A stretch of DNA of 64,000 nt from positions 1,488,001-1,552,000 of the forward strand of contig NZ_CP107989.1 in assembly GCF_041435015.1 (NCBI RefSeq). The letters run 5' to 3'. The stretch is from Streptomyces canus. Lineage in GTDB: Bacteria; Actinomycetota; Actinomycetes; Streptomycetales; Streptomycetaceae. Both the position numbers and the translations under genes were made by a program. A model generated the notes under the pieces. That model was given only the letters and a program-made list of their open reading frames with translations, ran no database searches and was not told the DNA's origin. The number at the start of each line of letters is the position of its first letter. The stretch's first letter is position 1. This document shows, one piece after another, positions 1-8,942 of this stretch.

Positions 1-118
1 CCACGATCACCCGGGCCACCAGGCGCCGCCAGGTCGCGACGGAGTGTCCTCCCACCTGCGCCGACACTCCACACACTGTCGACCCACGGGCCGGGAACGA
101 CCTCGCTAGGGTCTCACC
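1..118. other. Left edge, possible start of a leftward gene
   Basis: On the minus strand a frame with GTG starts reads SAQVGGHSVATWRRLVARVIV and runs off the window edge. A GGAGGAC lies inside it. It could be the start of a divergent gene, but too little is visible to say. Confidence 0.25.
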
Positions 119-463
119 ATGGACCACAGCTTCGTACTCCACATCCCCGACGCCGAGCTCGAATCCGAGCCCCTCGCGCGGGAGCAGATCGTCTCGGGGA
201 CGCCCGAGGTGACCGGAAAGGTGGTCTGGGAGTCGGAGGACGGACGACAGATCCGTGGCATCTGGCAGATCACGCCCGGAGTCGTCACCGACACGGAGGC
301 GGACGAACTGTTCGTCGTGATCAGCGGGTCGGCGACCATCGAGGTCGAGGGCGGGCCGACGCTGAAGGTGGGGCCCGGCGACATGGCCGTACTGCGTGCG
401 GGCGACCGTACGACGTGGACCGTGCACGAGACCCTGCGGAAGGCGTACGCGATCAATCTGTGA
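119..463 (+). CDS. Small cupin-domain protein
   Basis: A 114-residue single-domain cupin. The C-terminal half carries the beta-barrel pattern: an acidic stretch followed by VVISGSATIEVEG at about residues 67-79, then VGPGDMAVLRAGDRTTW. This matches the Cupin_3 (DUF861) style often linked to ureidoglycolate or ethanolamine enzymes, but no clear metal-binding His triad is visible, so the substrate cannot be named. The start is the ATG after CTCACC. Its 3' end overlaps the convergent LacI gene by 11 bp, so the two are tail to tail. Confidence 0.85.
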   Translation: MDHSFVLHIPDAELESEPLAREQIVSGTPEVTGKVVWESEDGRQIRGIWQITPGVVTDTEADELFVVISGSATIEVEGGPTLKVGPGDMAVLRAGDRTTWTVHETLRKAYAINL

Positions 464-1457
464 GCGGGCCCGCCGTGGTCCCCCGGATCTCCAGCACCGG
501 CGCTGCGAGATCCGTGCGCCCCTCTCCCCCACGCCCCTCGAACCGGTCGAGCAGACACCGCGCGGCCCGGCGGCCGACCTCGTGGCTGGCGTTGTCGACG
601 GTGGTGAGCCAGACGTGGCGGAGCCGGGCGATGCTCGTGTTGTCGTAGCCGACGACGGACAGGTCGCGCGGGACGCTCAGGCCGAGTTCCTCCGCGGCCG
701 ACACCGCGCCGATCGCGGCGATGTCGTTGAAGGCGAAGACGGCCGTCGGCCGGTCGGGGCGGCTCAGCAGCCGGACCGTCGTGCGGTAGCCGCCCTCCTC
801 GGTCATGTCACTCGCCTCGACGACCGCCTCCTGGGCGAGGCCGTGCGCCCGCATCGTCGCCTCGAAGCTGCGCCGGCGCAGCTCGCCGACCGCCCCGTAC
901 CCCGCGATGTGCGCGACGCGGCGGTGACCGAGGCCGATCAGGTGCTCGGTGACCAGGCGGGCGCCGCGCTCGTCGTCGTTGGCGACGACGTCCACCCCCG
1001 GCAGCCTGGGCTCGCGCGCGCCCGCCACGACCACCGGGAGCCGCTCGGCCACCGCCCCGAGCGCGGCGGCGTCGGGCAGCGTGCCGACCACGATCAGGCC
1101 GTCCACCCCGAGGTCCAGGAAGGGACCGGCCGGATCCTGTCCGGTACGGCGGTTGAGACGGGCGTCGGCCAGGAGCATGCGCAGGCCGTTGTCGTGGAGC
1201 AGGGAGTTCAGACCGTCGAGCAGATCCACGAACCAGGGGTTGCGCAGGTCGTTCAGGAGGACGCCGACCGTGCGGGTGCGCTGCTCGCTGAGGCTCCGGG
1301 CGGCGGCGTTCGGACGGTAGCCGAGTTCGCGCACGGCCCGCAGCACGGCCTCCCGCTTCTCCGGGCGCACCTGCTCGGAGCCCCGCAGCACGAGGGAGAC
1401 CAGCGACTTCGAGACACCGGCCCGGTCGGCCACATCGCGGATCGTCGGCGCTCTCAT
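453..1457 (-). CDS. LacI-family transcriptional regulator
   Basis: A 334-residue regulator. The N-terminal LacI helix-turn-helix begins TIRDVADRAGVSKSLVSLVL (residues about 5-24), with a hinge to about residue 60 and a periplasmic-binding-protein-like effector domain (VGVLLNDLRNPWF onward, ending near VVGYDNTS). An in-frame ATG lies 18 bp upstream, but the internal ATG puts the HTH at the usual distance from the N-terminus. It is divergent from a Gfo/Idh/MocA gene, and two TGGACC-type palindromes lie between them, so local repression with a sugar or sugar derivative as inducer is the likely role (inference). Confidence 0.93.
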   Translation of the reverse strand: MRAPTIRDVADRAGVSKSLVSLVLRGSEQVRPEKREAVLRAVRELGYRPNAAARSLSEQRTRTVGVLLNDLRNPWFVDLLDGLNSLLHDNGLRMLLADARLNRRTGQDPAGPFLDLGVDGLIVVGTLPDAAALGAVAERLPVVVAGAREPRLPGVDVVANDDERGARLVTEHLIGLGHRRVAHIAGYGAVGELRRRSFEATMRAHGLAQEAVVEASDMTEEGGYRTTVRLLSRPDRPTAVFAFNDIAAIGAVSAAEELGLSVPRDLSVVGYDNTSIARLRHVWLTTVDNASHEVGRRAARCLLDRFEGRGGEGRTDLAAPVLEIRGTTAGPLTD

Positions 1458-1462
1458 GGGTA

Positions 1463-1474
1463 TGGACCGTTCCA
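1463..1474. promoter_or_regulatory. Candidate LacI operator 1
   Basis: TGGACCGTTCCA is a 12-bp imperfect palindrome (10 of 12 positions symmetric) just 5 bp upstream of the LacI ATG. It shares its left half with the perfect palindrome at 1545-1556. Paired sites of this kind suggest autoregulation by the LacI protein. Confidence 0.55.
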
Positions 1475-1544
1475 TGGCGCAGCACGGCTTGTCAAAGGGT
1501 TGACATCAAGCAAATACGGCACCCAAGGTGGCCTGGACAGGAAA

Positions 1545-1556
1545 TGGACCGGTCCA
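1545..1556. promoter_or_regulatory. Candidate LacI operator 2
   Basis: TGGACCGGTCCA is a perfect 12-bp palindrome with the central CG typical of LacI-family operators. It lies 15 bp upstream of the oxidoreductase ATG at 1572. A TTGACA hexamer at 1500-1505 lies between the two operators and could be a -35 box for the rightward transcript, but I see no convincing -10 at the right distance. Confidence 0.6.
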
Positions 1557-1571
1557 AAGAGGTGCTCCCCC

Positions 1572-2726
1572 ATGGTCGATACGCTCGGTGTCGCCGTCGT
1601 CGGATTCGGCTGGATGGGGCGGGTGCACACCCAGGCCTACGCCCGTGTCCCGCACCACTACCCCGGGCTCCCGCTGCGCGCCGAACTCGTGACCGTCGCC
1701 GAGGACGTGCCGGGACGGGCCGAGGAGGCGGCCGCGCAGTTCGGGTTCGCCTCGGCCACCCACGACTGGCGCGAGGTCGCCGCCGACCCGCGTGTCCAGG
1801 CCGTCAGCATCACCGCGCCCAACTTCCTGCACCGCGAGATCGGCGTCGCGATGGCCGGGGCCGGCAAACACATCTGGATCGAGAAGCCGGTCGGCCTCAC
1901 CGCCGAGGACGCCCGCGCGGTGGCGGACGCCGTGGCCCGGACCGGCGTGCGGAGCGCGGTCGGCTTCAACTACCGCAACGCGCCCGCCGTAGAAAGCGCC
2001 CGCGAGCTGATCGCCTCCGGGGAGATCGGCACGGTCACCCATGTCCGCGTCCGGCTCTTCAGCGACTACGCGGCCCACCCTCAGGGTGCCCTGACCTGGC
2101 GTTACGAGCGTGAACGCGGCGGCAGCGGAGTGCTCGGGGACCTCGCCTCGCACGGCGCCGACCTGGCCCGCTTCCTGCTCGGCGACATCGCTTCCCTCAC
2201 GGCCGACACCGCGATCTTCGTGCCCGAGCGCGCCCGCCCCACCGGGGCCACCGCAGGGCACACCCTGGCGACCGGAGAGCTCGGGCCCGTCGAGAACGAG
2301 GACTACGTCAACTGCCTGCTGCGCTTCACCTCCGGTGCCCGTGGCGTCCTGGAGGCCTGCCGGGTCTCGGTCGGCGAGCAGAACAACTACGGCTTCGAGG
2401 TGCACGGCACGAAGGGCGCGGTGTTCTGGGACTTCCGCCGCATGGGTGAGCTGGGCATCAGCCGCGGCACCGGCTACCAGGACCAGCCCGTCAGCACGGT
2501 GCATGTCGGCCCGGGCGACGGCGAGTTCGGCGCCTTCCAGCCGGGCGCGGCCAACGCCATGGGCTACGACGACCTCAAGGTCGTGGAGGCGTACCGCTTC
2601 CTGCGTTCGGTCGCCGAGGGCACGTCGTACGGGGCCACGGTGGAGGACGCCGTGCACAGCGCCGTCGTACTGGACGCCATGTCCCGCTCCGCGGAAAGCG
2701 GTTCATGGGTGGAGGTGTCGGCATGA
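1572..2726 (+). CDS. Gfo/Idh/MocA-family oxidoreductase
   Basis: A 384-residue NAD(P)-dependent sugar or cyclitol dehydrogenase-like protein. The Rossmann start VAVVGFGWMGRVHTQAY sits at residues about 6-22, and the family EKP motif (WIEKPVGLTAEDARA) at about residue 100. The C-terminal half has the expected alpha/beta substrate domain (VLGDLASHGADLARFLLGD). The family oxidises or reduces hydroxyls of sugars, inositols and related compounds; the substrate here is unknown. It is the first of three Gfo/Idh/MocA genes in a row, and its stop overlaps the next start as ATGA, so translational coupling is likely. Confidence 0.92.
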   Translation: MVDTLGVAVVGFGWMGRVHTQAYARVPHHYPGLPLRAELVTVAEDVPGRAEEAAAQFGFASATHDWREVAADPRVQAVSITAPNFLHREIGVAMAGAGKHIWIEKPVGLTAEDARAVADAVARTGVRSAVGFNYRNAPAVESARELIASGEIGTVTHVRVRLFSDYAAHPQGALTWRYERERGGSGVLGDLASHGADLARFLLGDIASLTADTAIFVPERARPTGATAGHTLATGELGPVENEDYVNCLLRFTSGARGVLEACRVSVGEQNNYGFEVHGTKGAVFWDFRRMGELGISRGTGYQDQPVSTVHVGPGDGEFGAFQPGAANAMGYDDLKVVEAYRFLRSVAEGTSYGATVEDAVHSAVVLDAMSRSAESGSWVEVSA

Positions 2727-3715
2727 CGGTCCGGGTGGGGGTGATCGGGGCCGGGGTGATGGGTGCCGATCATGTGCGGCTGCTGCACGGGTTCGTGTCG
2801 TCGGCCGAGGTCGTGGCGGTGGCGGATGTCGACCAGGCGCGGGCGAGGGCCGTCGCGTCCGGTGTACCGGGGGCGCTCGTCAGCCCCGACGCGTGGGCGC
2901 TGATCGCCGAATCCCGCGTGGACGCCGTCGTGGTCGCCTCGCACGACTCCACCCACGCCGAGCTCACCGTGGCCGCCGTGCGCGCCGGGAAGCCGGTGCT
3001 GTGCGAGAAGCCGCTGGCGCCGACGGTCGCCGAGTGCGTCGAGGTCGTCCGTGAGGACGACAAGGCGGGCGGCGGGCTCGTGTCGGTGGGCTTCATGCGG
3101 CGGTTCGACCCGGCGTACGTCGCGCTGAAGGCCGCGCTGGGAGAGGGCCGGTGCGGTCGGCCCAGGGTGGTGCACTGTGTGAGCCGGGGTGTGACCTCGG
3201 CACCGGGCGCGGTCAGCGAGTTCAGCGTCACCGGGTCCTCGATCCACGAGTTCGACGTCGTGCCGTGGCTGCTGGACTCACCCGTCACCGCGGTGTCCTG
3301 GCACGCGCCCGAGGGTGAGTCCGCTCCCGGTCTGCGTGACCCCCAGGTCATGCTCCTGCACACCGCCGACGGCACGCTCACCACCCTCGAGACCTTCCTC
3401 AACGCCCGCTACGGGTACGAGGTCCGCTGTGAGATCGCCGGCGAGCGGGGCGCGCTGCGGCTGGCCGATCCCGCGCTGGTCGTGAGTTCGCTGGAGCGCA
3501 ACCGGTCCACCGGATACCCGGCCGACTGGCGGCCCCGGTTCACCGAGGCCTACCGGCTGGAGCTGCAGGCGTGGATCGACTCGGTCGTCGCCGGACGGTC
3601 CTCGCCGCTGGCCTCCGCGCGTGCGGGGCTGACCGCGTCCGCGGTCGCACAGGCGGTGATCGCGTCGATGCGGGACGGCGGCCGGACCGTGCCCGTGTCC
3701 GTACCGGCCCTGTGA
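2723..3715 (+). CDS. Gfo/Idh/MocA-family oxidoreductase, inositol 2-dehydrogenase-like
   Basis: A 330-residue oxidoreductase with the Rossmann motif VGVIGAGVMGADHVR, the CEKPLAPT catalytic-lysine motif near residue 98, and GFMRRFDPAYVALK further on. The GADH plus GFMRRFD combination is typical of actinobacterial myo-inositol 2-dehydrogenase-like proteins, but the family annotates poorly by sequence. The ATG at 2723 is preferred because it makes an ATGA overlap with the upstream stop; an in-frame ATG lies 18 bp upstream. It is the middle gene of a three-oxidoreductase operon. Confidence 0.92.
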   Translation: MTVRVGVIGAGVMGADHVRLLHGFVSSAEVVAVADVDQARARAVASGVPGALVSPDAWALIAESRVDAVVVASHDSTHAELTVAAVRAGKPVLCEKPLAPTVAECVEVVREDDKAGGGLVSVGFMRRFDPAYVALKAALGEGRCGRPRVVHCVSRGVTSAPGAVSEFSVTGSSIHEFDVVPWLLDSPVTAVSWHAPEGESAPGLRDPQVMLLHTADGTLTTLETFLNARYGYEVRCEIAGERGALRLADPALVVSSLERNRSTGYPADWRPRFTEAYRLELQAWIDSVVAGRSSPLASARAGLTASAVAQAVIASMRDGGRTVPVSVPAL

Positions 3716-3723
3716 GGCATGCC

Positions 3724-4773
3724 GTGACCACACTTCCCGCGCCCCGCACCCCCGATCCCATGGCCGCGCCCGCCCTCAACTGGGGTGTCCTCGGCACCGG
3801 TTGGATCGCCGAGCGGTTCGTCGATTCGGTCCAGCGGCACACCCGTCAGCGGTTCACCGCCGTGGCTTCGCGCGATGCCGCCCGGGCGCAGGAGTTCGCG
3901 GCCCGGCACGGGATCAGGCGCGGATACGGCTCGTACGAGGAGCTGGTGGCCGCCGCCGACGTCGATGTCGTGTACGTCGCCACCGAGCACACCGCCCATC
4001 TCGCCTGTGCGCGACTGGTGTTGGAGGCCGGCAAGCACGTCCTGGTCGAGAAGCCGCTCGGCCTGAACGCGGCGCAGGGCGCGGAGATCGCCGAACTCGC
4101 CGCCTCGCGTGGGCTGTTCTGTGCCGAGGCGTTGTGGACGTTCTTTCTGCCGCGCTTCGATGTCGTACGGCAGGTGCTCGACTCCGGGATGCTCGGCCAG
4201 GTGCGGTCCGTGCTGGCCGACCTCGGTGAGTACTTCGACCCTGCGGGGGGACATCGCATCCTGCGTGCCGATCTCGCCGGTGGGCCACTGCTCGATCTCG
4301 GTACCTACCCGGTGTCGCTGGCCACCTGGGTGCTGGGCCCCGCGGAGAACGTGCAGGCTTCGGGGCAGGCACACCCCTCGGGGGTGAACGGGCAGATCGG
4401 TGCCGTCCTGGACGGGCGGGCCGTCCTTCACACCACCCTGTTCAGTGACACTCCGAGCACGGCGGTGATCGCGGGGACCGAGGGGACCCTCCGGCTGCCG
4501 GGGCCCTTCCACCAGCCCGGGGACGTGGTGTTCAGGCCGGCCGGAGGGGGCCCGCCACTGACGTACACCGAACCTCGTACGGGCCACGACGGCCTGCACT
4601 TCGAGGCCGCCGAGGCAGCCCGCCGCATCCGGGACGGCCTCGTCGAGACGCCTCTGCGGCCGCTTGCCGACTCGGTCGCCACGCTGCGGGTGATGGACGA
4701 GATCAGAAGACGGTGCGGGATCGTCTTCCCCGGCGAACAGCCGGCCCGGACCCGCGGCCGGACAGCGACCTAG
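3724..4773 (+). CDS. Gfo/Idh/MocA-family oxidoreductase, dihydrodiol dehydrogenase-like
   Basis: A 349-residue third oxidoreductase in tandem. The Rossmann motif WGVLGTGWIAERF lies at residues about 19-31, the EKP motif (LVEKPLGLNAAQG) near residue 110, and AEALWTFFLPRFD just after it. The last motif resembles the dimeric dihydrodiol or glucose-fructose oxidoreductase branch. I chose the GTG at 3724, 8 bp after the previous stop, because the longer reading frame begins inside the upstream gene. Its end overlaps the convergent LacI gene by 4 bp. Confidence 0.92.
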   Translation: MTTLPAPRTPDPMAAPALNWGVLGTGWIAERFVDSVQRHTRQRFTAVASRDAARAQEFAARHGIRRGYGSYEELVAAADVDVVYVATEHTAHLACARLVLEAGKHVLVEKPLGLNAAQGAEIAELAASRGLFCAEALWTFFLPRFDVVRQVLDSGMLGQVRSVLADLGEYFDPAGGHRILRADLAGGPLLDLGTYPVSLATWVLGPAENVQASGQAHPSGVNGQIGAVLDGRAVLHTTLFSDTPSTAVIAGTEGTLRLPGPFHQPGDVVFRPAGGGPPLTYTEPRTGHDGLHFEAAEAARRIRDGLVETPLRPLADSVATLRVMDEIRRRCGIVFPGEQPARTRGRTAT

Positions 4774-5789
4774 TACGGCATGTTGTACGGCGTCACCACC
4801 TGGATCGCCGAAGGTGTCGTCGGCCCCGCCGGCGGCAACGCCCCGTGCGCCCGCATCACGATGTGGCACGCCTCTCGCATGTCCTGCCGCAGGTCGTGAT
4901 GGAGGACCGCCGACAGGCGGTGTTCGCGCAGCAGCCGGTCGTTGTCGTGGTCCAGGTCGTGGGCCACGAACACCGCGCACTCCCTGTCCAGGTCCTCGAA
5001 GGCCCGGAGCGTGGCGATGTTGCCGCCGCCGATGGAGTAGACCGCCCGGATCTCCGGATCCCGCTCCAGGGCGGCCCGGACGAGGTCGTACTGCGTGGCG
5101 TCCAGGCCCTGTCCCTCGGCGATCTCCACCACCGCGCGTTCCGGGTGGCGGGTGCGCATCGCGCTGCGGAACCCCATCTCGCGCTCCTCCTCGTTGCGGA
5201 AGAAGCCGCTGCTGAGGCTGGTGAGGACGTTGCCGGGGCGGTCGCCGAGCCACTGGCCCATGAGGTAGGCGGCGGTCGCTCCCGCCGCCCGGTTGTCGAT
5301 GCCCACGTAGGCGAGGCGGGCCGTGGAGGGCAGGTCGGTGACCAGGGTGACCACGGGAATGCCCGCCTCCGCGAGCCGGCCGACCGCGGCCGTGACCTCG
5401 GGAACGTCGGGAGCCTTGAGGATCACGCCTTGGGAGCCGCGACGGGCTATCCGGTCGAGGGTCTTGGTCAGCTCCGCGCCGGGGCCCGTCTCGCGGAAGT
5501 GGAAACGGGAGCGCAGGACGGCGGGATGCAGCGCGGGCAGCTCGGCCTCCAGAGCGGCGCGGACGGCCGTGGAGAAGCGTTCCGGCGTCTGCATCACTAT
5601 GTCGATCATGAACGTGCGGCCGACCAGCCGGACCTGGGTGCGCTGCCGGTCCAGGTCCGTGATCGCCTGGCGGACCTCGCGGGCGGTGTTCTCCCGCACC
5701 CCTCCCCTGCCGTTCAGGACCCGGTCGACGGTGGCCTCGCTCAGCCCCGCCTGACGTGCGATTTCCCGGATCGGGTACGGGTGGCCCAC
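4770..5789 (-). CDS. LacI-family transcriptional regulator
   Basis: A 339-residue LacI protein. The HTH is YPIREIARQAGLSEATVDRV followed by LNGRGGVRENT, and the effector domain runs from TFMIDIVMQTPERF to the C-terminus. The reading frame is open to an ATG at 5849, but the GTG at 5789 has GGAG about 6 nt upstream and puts the HTH near the N-terminus as in other LacI proteins. It is divergent from the PhyH-type gene at 5897 and probably controls the 5.9-8.9 kb transcription unit. Confidence 0.92.
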   Translation of the reverse strand: MGHPYPIREIARQAGLSEATVDRVLNGRGGVRENTAREVRQAITDLDRQRTQVRLVGRTFMIDIVMQTPERFSTAVRAALEAELPALHPAVLRSRFHFRETGPGAELTKTLDRIARRGSQGVILKAPDVPEVTAAVGRLAEAGIPVVTLVTDLPSTARLAYVGIDNRAAGATAAYLMGQWLGDRPGNVLTSLSSGFFRNEEEREMGFRSAMRTRHPERAVVEIAEGQGLDATQYDLVRAALERDPEIRAVYSIGGGNIATLRAFEDLDRECAVFVAHDLDHDNDRLLREHRLSAVLHHDLRQDMREACHIVMRAHGALPPAGPTTPSAIQVVTPYNMPY

Positions 5790-5896
5790 GCGGCTGCTCC
5801 TTGAGGGGTTTTTGATGGCTGCCTGCTGGTTGTTCGACGCCTTTGTCATGACAAGAATGACAGCGCTGAGTCGCCCCTGTCACCGAGAGGACGCCG

Positions 5897-7063
5897 ATGT
5901 CCTTCACCGCCGTACACCGCCGCGCCTGGCTGTCCGAGCAGGACTGCGACCTCGACTCGTTCCGCGCGCTCGTCGAGCGGGCGGCCGACCCCGCCGACTA
6001 CCCGCACGCCGCCGCCGTGGAGCGGAACGTCCTGCTGTACGACGCCGAGCGCGTCCGCGGTGCCAAGGACCGCAGGGAAGTACAGGAGGAGCTGGTGCGG
6101 GCCCTGGCCGACGGCCCCGGGGTCGTGGTCTTCCAGGGGGCGTTCCCCGACCACGCGGTCGTCGACCGCTTCACCGAGGTCTTCGACTCGCTGATCCGCG
6201 AGCAGTACGCGGCCGGCACGACCGCGGGCGACCACTTCGCGAAGCCCGGCGCCAACGAGCGGGTGTGGAACGCGCTGGAGAAGGCGGCCCTCTACGACCC
6301 CTCGGCGTTCGCCGACTACTACGCCAACCCGGTCCTGGCCCTGGTGTCCGAGGCCTGGCTCGGCCCCGGTTACCAGGTCACCTCCCAGGTCAACGTGGTC
6401 AACCCCGGCGGCCTCGCGCAGACCGTGCACCGCGACTACCACCTCGGCTTCCTCTCCGACGAGGTCGCCGCGGCCTATCCGGCGCACGTGCACCGTCTCT
6501 CCCCCGTGCTCACGCTCCAGGGCGCGGTCGCGCACTGCGACATGCCGGTGGAGTCGGGGCCGACGCTGTACCTGCCGTTCTCGCAGATGTTCGAGCCCGG
6601 GTATCTGGCATGGCGGCGGCCGGAGTTCCAGGCGTACTTCAAGGAGCACCACGTCCAGCTGCCGCTCGCGAAGGGCGACGCCGTCTTCTTCAACCCGGCG
6701 CTGTTCCACGCGGCCGGGACCAACCGCACCACCGACGTGCGGCGCATGGCCAATCTCCTGCAGGTGTCCTCGGCCTTCGGGCGTGCCATGGAGACCGTGG
6801 ACCGGGAGGCGGTGTCGAACGCCGTCTACCCGGCGCTGCTGCGCCGCAGGACGGACGGCGCCGACGCGGAGTGGCTGGACAACGTGATCGCCGCGAGCGC
6901 CGAGGGCTACCCCTTCCCCACCAATCTCGACAGCGACCCACCGGTCGACGGACTCGCCCCGCCGTCCCAGGCGGACCTCGTACGACGGGCACTCGCCGAG
7001 GGCTGGACCCCGCGGACCCTCAGGGACGAGCTGCGCGCGGGCGCCGACCGGCGTACGAGCTGA
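5897..7063 (+). CDS. Phytanoyl-CoA dioxygenase (PhyH)-family protein
   Basis: A 388-residue protein of the Fe(II)/2-oxoglutarate-dependent PhyH type. The facial-triad candidates are the HRDYH segment near residue 179 (H-x-D) and a distal His around FFNPALFHAAGTN at about residue 271, followed by the Arg-containing stretch RRMANLLQ expected for 2-oxoglutarate binding. The family hydroxylates small molecules. The neighbouring SDR and Gfo/Idh/MocA genes suggest it oxidises a sugar-like or cyclitol-like compound (inference). It is the first gene rightward from the divergent LacI regulator. Confidence 0.88.
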   Translation: MSFTAVHRRAWLSEQDCDLDSFRALVERAADPADYPHAAAVERNVLLYDAERVRGAKDRREVQEELVRALADGPGVVVFQGAFPDHAVVDRFTEVFDSLIREQYAAGTTAGDHFAKPGANERVWNALEKAALYDPSAFADYYANPVLALVSEAWLGPGYQVTSQVNVVNPGGLAQTVHRDYHLGFLSDEVAAAYPAHVHRLSPVLTLQGAVAHCDMPVESGPTLYLPFSQMFEPGYLAWRRPEFQAYFKEHHVQLPLAKGDAVFFNPALFHAAGTNRTTDVRRMANLLQVSSAFGRAMETVDREAVSNAVYPALLRRRTDGADAEWLDNVIAASAEGYPFPTNLDSDPPVDGLAPPSQADLVRRALAEGWTPRTLRDELRAGADRRTS

Positions 7064-7100
7064 ATCGGCGCCGCACGAGCTGAAAGGTACTGGCACATTC

Positions 7101-7877
7101 ATGGGACTTCTCGACGACAAGGTCGTCCTCGTCAACGGCGGCAGCCAGGGCGTCGGTGCCGCCATCGCCCGGGCCGCCGTCCGTGAGGGCGCGGTCGTGG
7201 CCGTGACCGGCCGCCGCCCCGAGCCCGGTGCGGCACTGGTGGCGGAGCTGGAGGCGGCCGGCGGCAAGGCGCTGTTCGTCCGCGCCGACCTCGCCGACGC
7301 CGAGCAGGCCAGAGCGTCCGTCACCCGGGTCGTCGAGGCGTACGGCCGTGTCGACTGCCTGGTGAACTCCGCCGGGCTCACCTCCCGGGGCACGCTCCTC
7401 GACACCACGCCCGAGCTGTTCGACCAGCACATCGCGATCAACCTCAAGGCGCCCTTCTTCGCCATGCAGGCGGCGGTGGCGGACATGGTCGGCCGCAAGG
7501 CGCCCGGCACGGTCGTCAACATCATCACGTCCTCGGCACACGGCGGGCAGCCGTTCCTCGCGCCCTACGTGGCCGCGAAGGCCGGCCTGATCGGCCTCAC
7601 CCGCAACGCCGCGCACGCCCACCGCTGGGACCGGGTCCGGATCAACGGCCTCAACATCGGCTGGACGGCGACCGAGGGCGAGGACGCCACCCAGAAGACC
7701 TTCCACGGCGCCGGCGACGACTGGCGTGAGGAGGCCGCCGCCAGGCTCCCCATGGGAAAGCTCGGCCAGCCCGACGAGATCGCCGACTTCGTCGTCCTCC
7801 TGCTGTCCGACCGGTCGGGCGTGGTGACCGGTTCGGTGATCGACTGGGACCAGAACGTCCTCGGCGGCCTCGACTGA
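7101..7877 (+). CDS. SDR-family oxidoreductase
   Basis: A 258-residue classical short-chain dehydrogenase. It shows the cofactor motif NGGSQGVGAAIA (residues about 12-23), NSAG near residue 90, a catalytic Ser in IITSSAHGG, and the YxxxK pair in PYVAAKAGLIGLT. The length is normal for the family. It starts 37 bp after the PhyH-type gene and is probably co-transcribed with it and with the dehydrogenase at 7938. The substrate is likely an alcohol or ketone of the same pathway. Confidence 0.92.
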   Translation: MGLLDDKVVLVNGGSQGVGAAIARAAVREGAVVAVTGRRPEPGAALVAELEAAGGKALFVRADLADAEQARASVTRVVEAYGRVDCLVNSAGLTSRGTLLDTTPELFDQHIAINLKAPFFAMQAAVADMVGRKAPGTVVNIITSSAHGGQPFLAPYVAAKAGLIGLTRNAAHAHRWDRVRINGLNIGWTATEGEDATQKTFHGAGDDWREEAAARLPMGKLGQPDEIADFVVLLLSDRSGVVTGSVIDWDQNVLGGLD

Positions 7878-7937
7878 CCCTTCGCCCCACTTGAGAAACA
7901 CCGCTCGCAAGAACCACCCTCAAGGAGCTGCACCCCC

Positions 7938-8942
7938 ATGCGCATCGGAATCCTCGGCCTCGGCCGCATCGGCGCCTTCCACGCCGAGACCCTCTCCGGA
8001 CTCGACGCCGTCGAGTCACTCGTACTCACCGACCCCTTCGCGGAGGCCGCCAAGTCCGCCGCGGAGCGGTTCGGCGGCGAGGTCGTGGACTCGCCGGAGG
8101 CCCTGCTGGCCGCCGGCGTGGACGGCATCGTGGTCGCGGCGGCGACGGACGCCCACCCCAAGCTGATCCTGGCCGGAGTGGAGGCCGGCATCCCCGTCTT
8201 CTGCGAGAAGCCCGTCGCCAAGCACATGAGCGAGGGCGTCGAGGTCCTCAGGGCCGTCGAGGGCAGCGACGTGCCGATCCAGATCGGCTACAACCGCCGC
8301 TTCGACACCGGTTTCGTCAACGCCCGGACCGCCGTGCAGAGCGGCGAGCTGGGCAAGCTGCACACCGTGCGCTCGACCACGCTGGACCCGGCCCCGCCGC
8401 CGGCCGCGTACATCGCCGCCTCCGGGGGCATCTTCCGGGACTGCTCGGTGCACGACTTCGACATCATCCGCTGGGTGACCGGCCGCGAGGTCGTCGAGGT
8501 GTACGCCGTCGGCGGCAACCGGGGCGCCGAGTACATCAAGGAGGCGGGCGACGCCGACACCACCGGCGCGATCCTCACCCTCGACGACGGCACGATCGCG
8601 GTGGTCTCCAACTCCCGCCACAACGCCCGCGGTTACGACGTCCGCATGGAGATCCACGGCTTCACGGACTCCATCGCCGTCGGCCTGGAGGACAAGCTCC
8701 CGCTGCGCTCGGTCGAGCCCGGTGTGACCTTCCCGGCGGGCACCCCGCACGACTTCTTCATGGACCGCTTCACGGCCGCCTACCGCGCCGAACTCACCGC
8801 GTTCACCGAGGTCGTGGCCGGCACCCGGCCCTCGCCGTGCACGATCGCGGACGCCCTGGAGGCGGGCTGGATCGCCGAGGCGTGCACGCTGTCGCTGCAC
8901 GAGCACCGCCCGGTGACGATCGCCGAGGTCCGCTCCGCCTGA
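7938..8942 (+). CDS. Gfo/Idh/MocA-family oxidoreductase, inositol 2-dehydrogenase-like
   Basis: A 334-residue oxidoreductase. The Rossmann motif MRIGILGLGRIGAFHAE is at the very N-terminus, the EKP motif CEKPVAKHMSEG near residue 93, and IGYNRRFDTGF and FRDCSVHDFDIIRWVTG follow. The DCSVHDFD segment is typical of IolG-like myo-inositol or scyllo-inositol dehydrogenases, but substrate assignment by sequence is weak in this family. AAGGAG lies 8-9 nt upstream of the ATG. It closes the LacI-controlled PhyH-SDR unit. Confidence 0.92.
   Translation: MRIGILGLGRIGAFHAETLSGLDAVESLVLTDPFAEAAKSAAERFGGEVVDSPEALLAAGVDGIVVAAATDAHPKLILAGVEAGIPVFCEKPVAKHMSEGVEVLRAVEGSDVPIQIGYNRRFDTGFVNARTAVQSGELGKLHTVRSTTLDPAPPPAAYIAASGGIFRDCSVHDFDIIRWVTGREVVEVYAVGGNRGAEYIKEAGDADTTGAILTLDDGTIAVVSNSRHNARGYDVRMEIHGFTDSIAVGLEDKLPLRSVEPGVTFPAGTPHDFFMDRFTAAYRAELTAFTEVVAGTRPSPCTIADALEAGWIAEACTLSLHEHRPVTIAEVRSA

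Noticed and set aside
396..1571. Long upstream extension of the first oxidoreductase frame
   Set aside because: It runs antisense through the clear LacI gene and is Arg/Ala/Gly-rich; the real start is the ATG at 1572.
3550..5907. A 785-codon minus-strand frame
   Set aside because: It crosses an oxidoreductase gene and reads the LacI gene out of frame; third-position GC bias favours the annotated genes.
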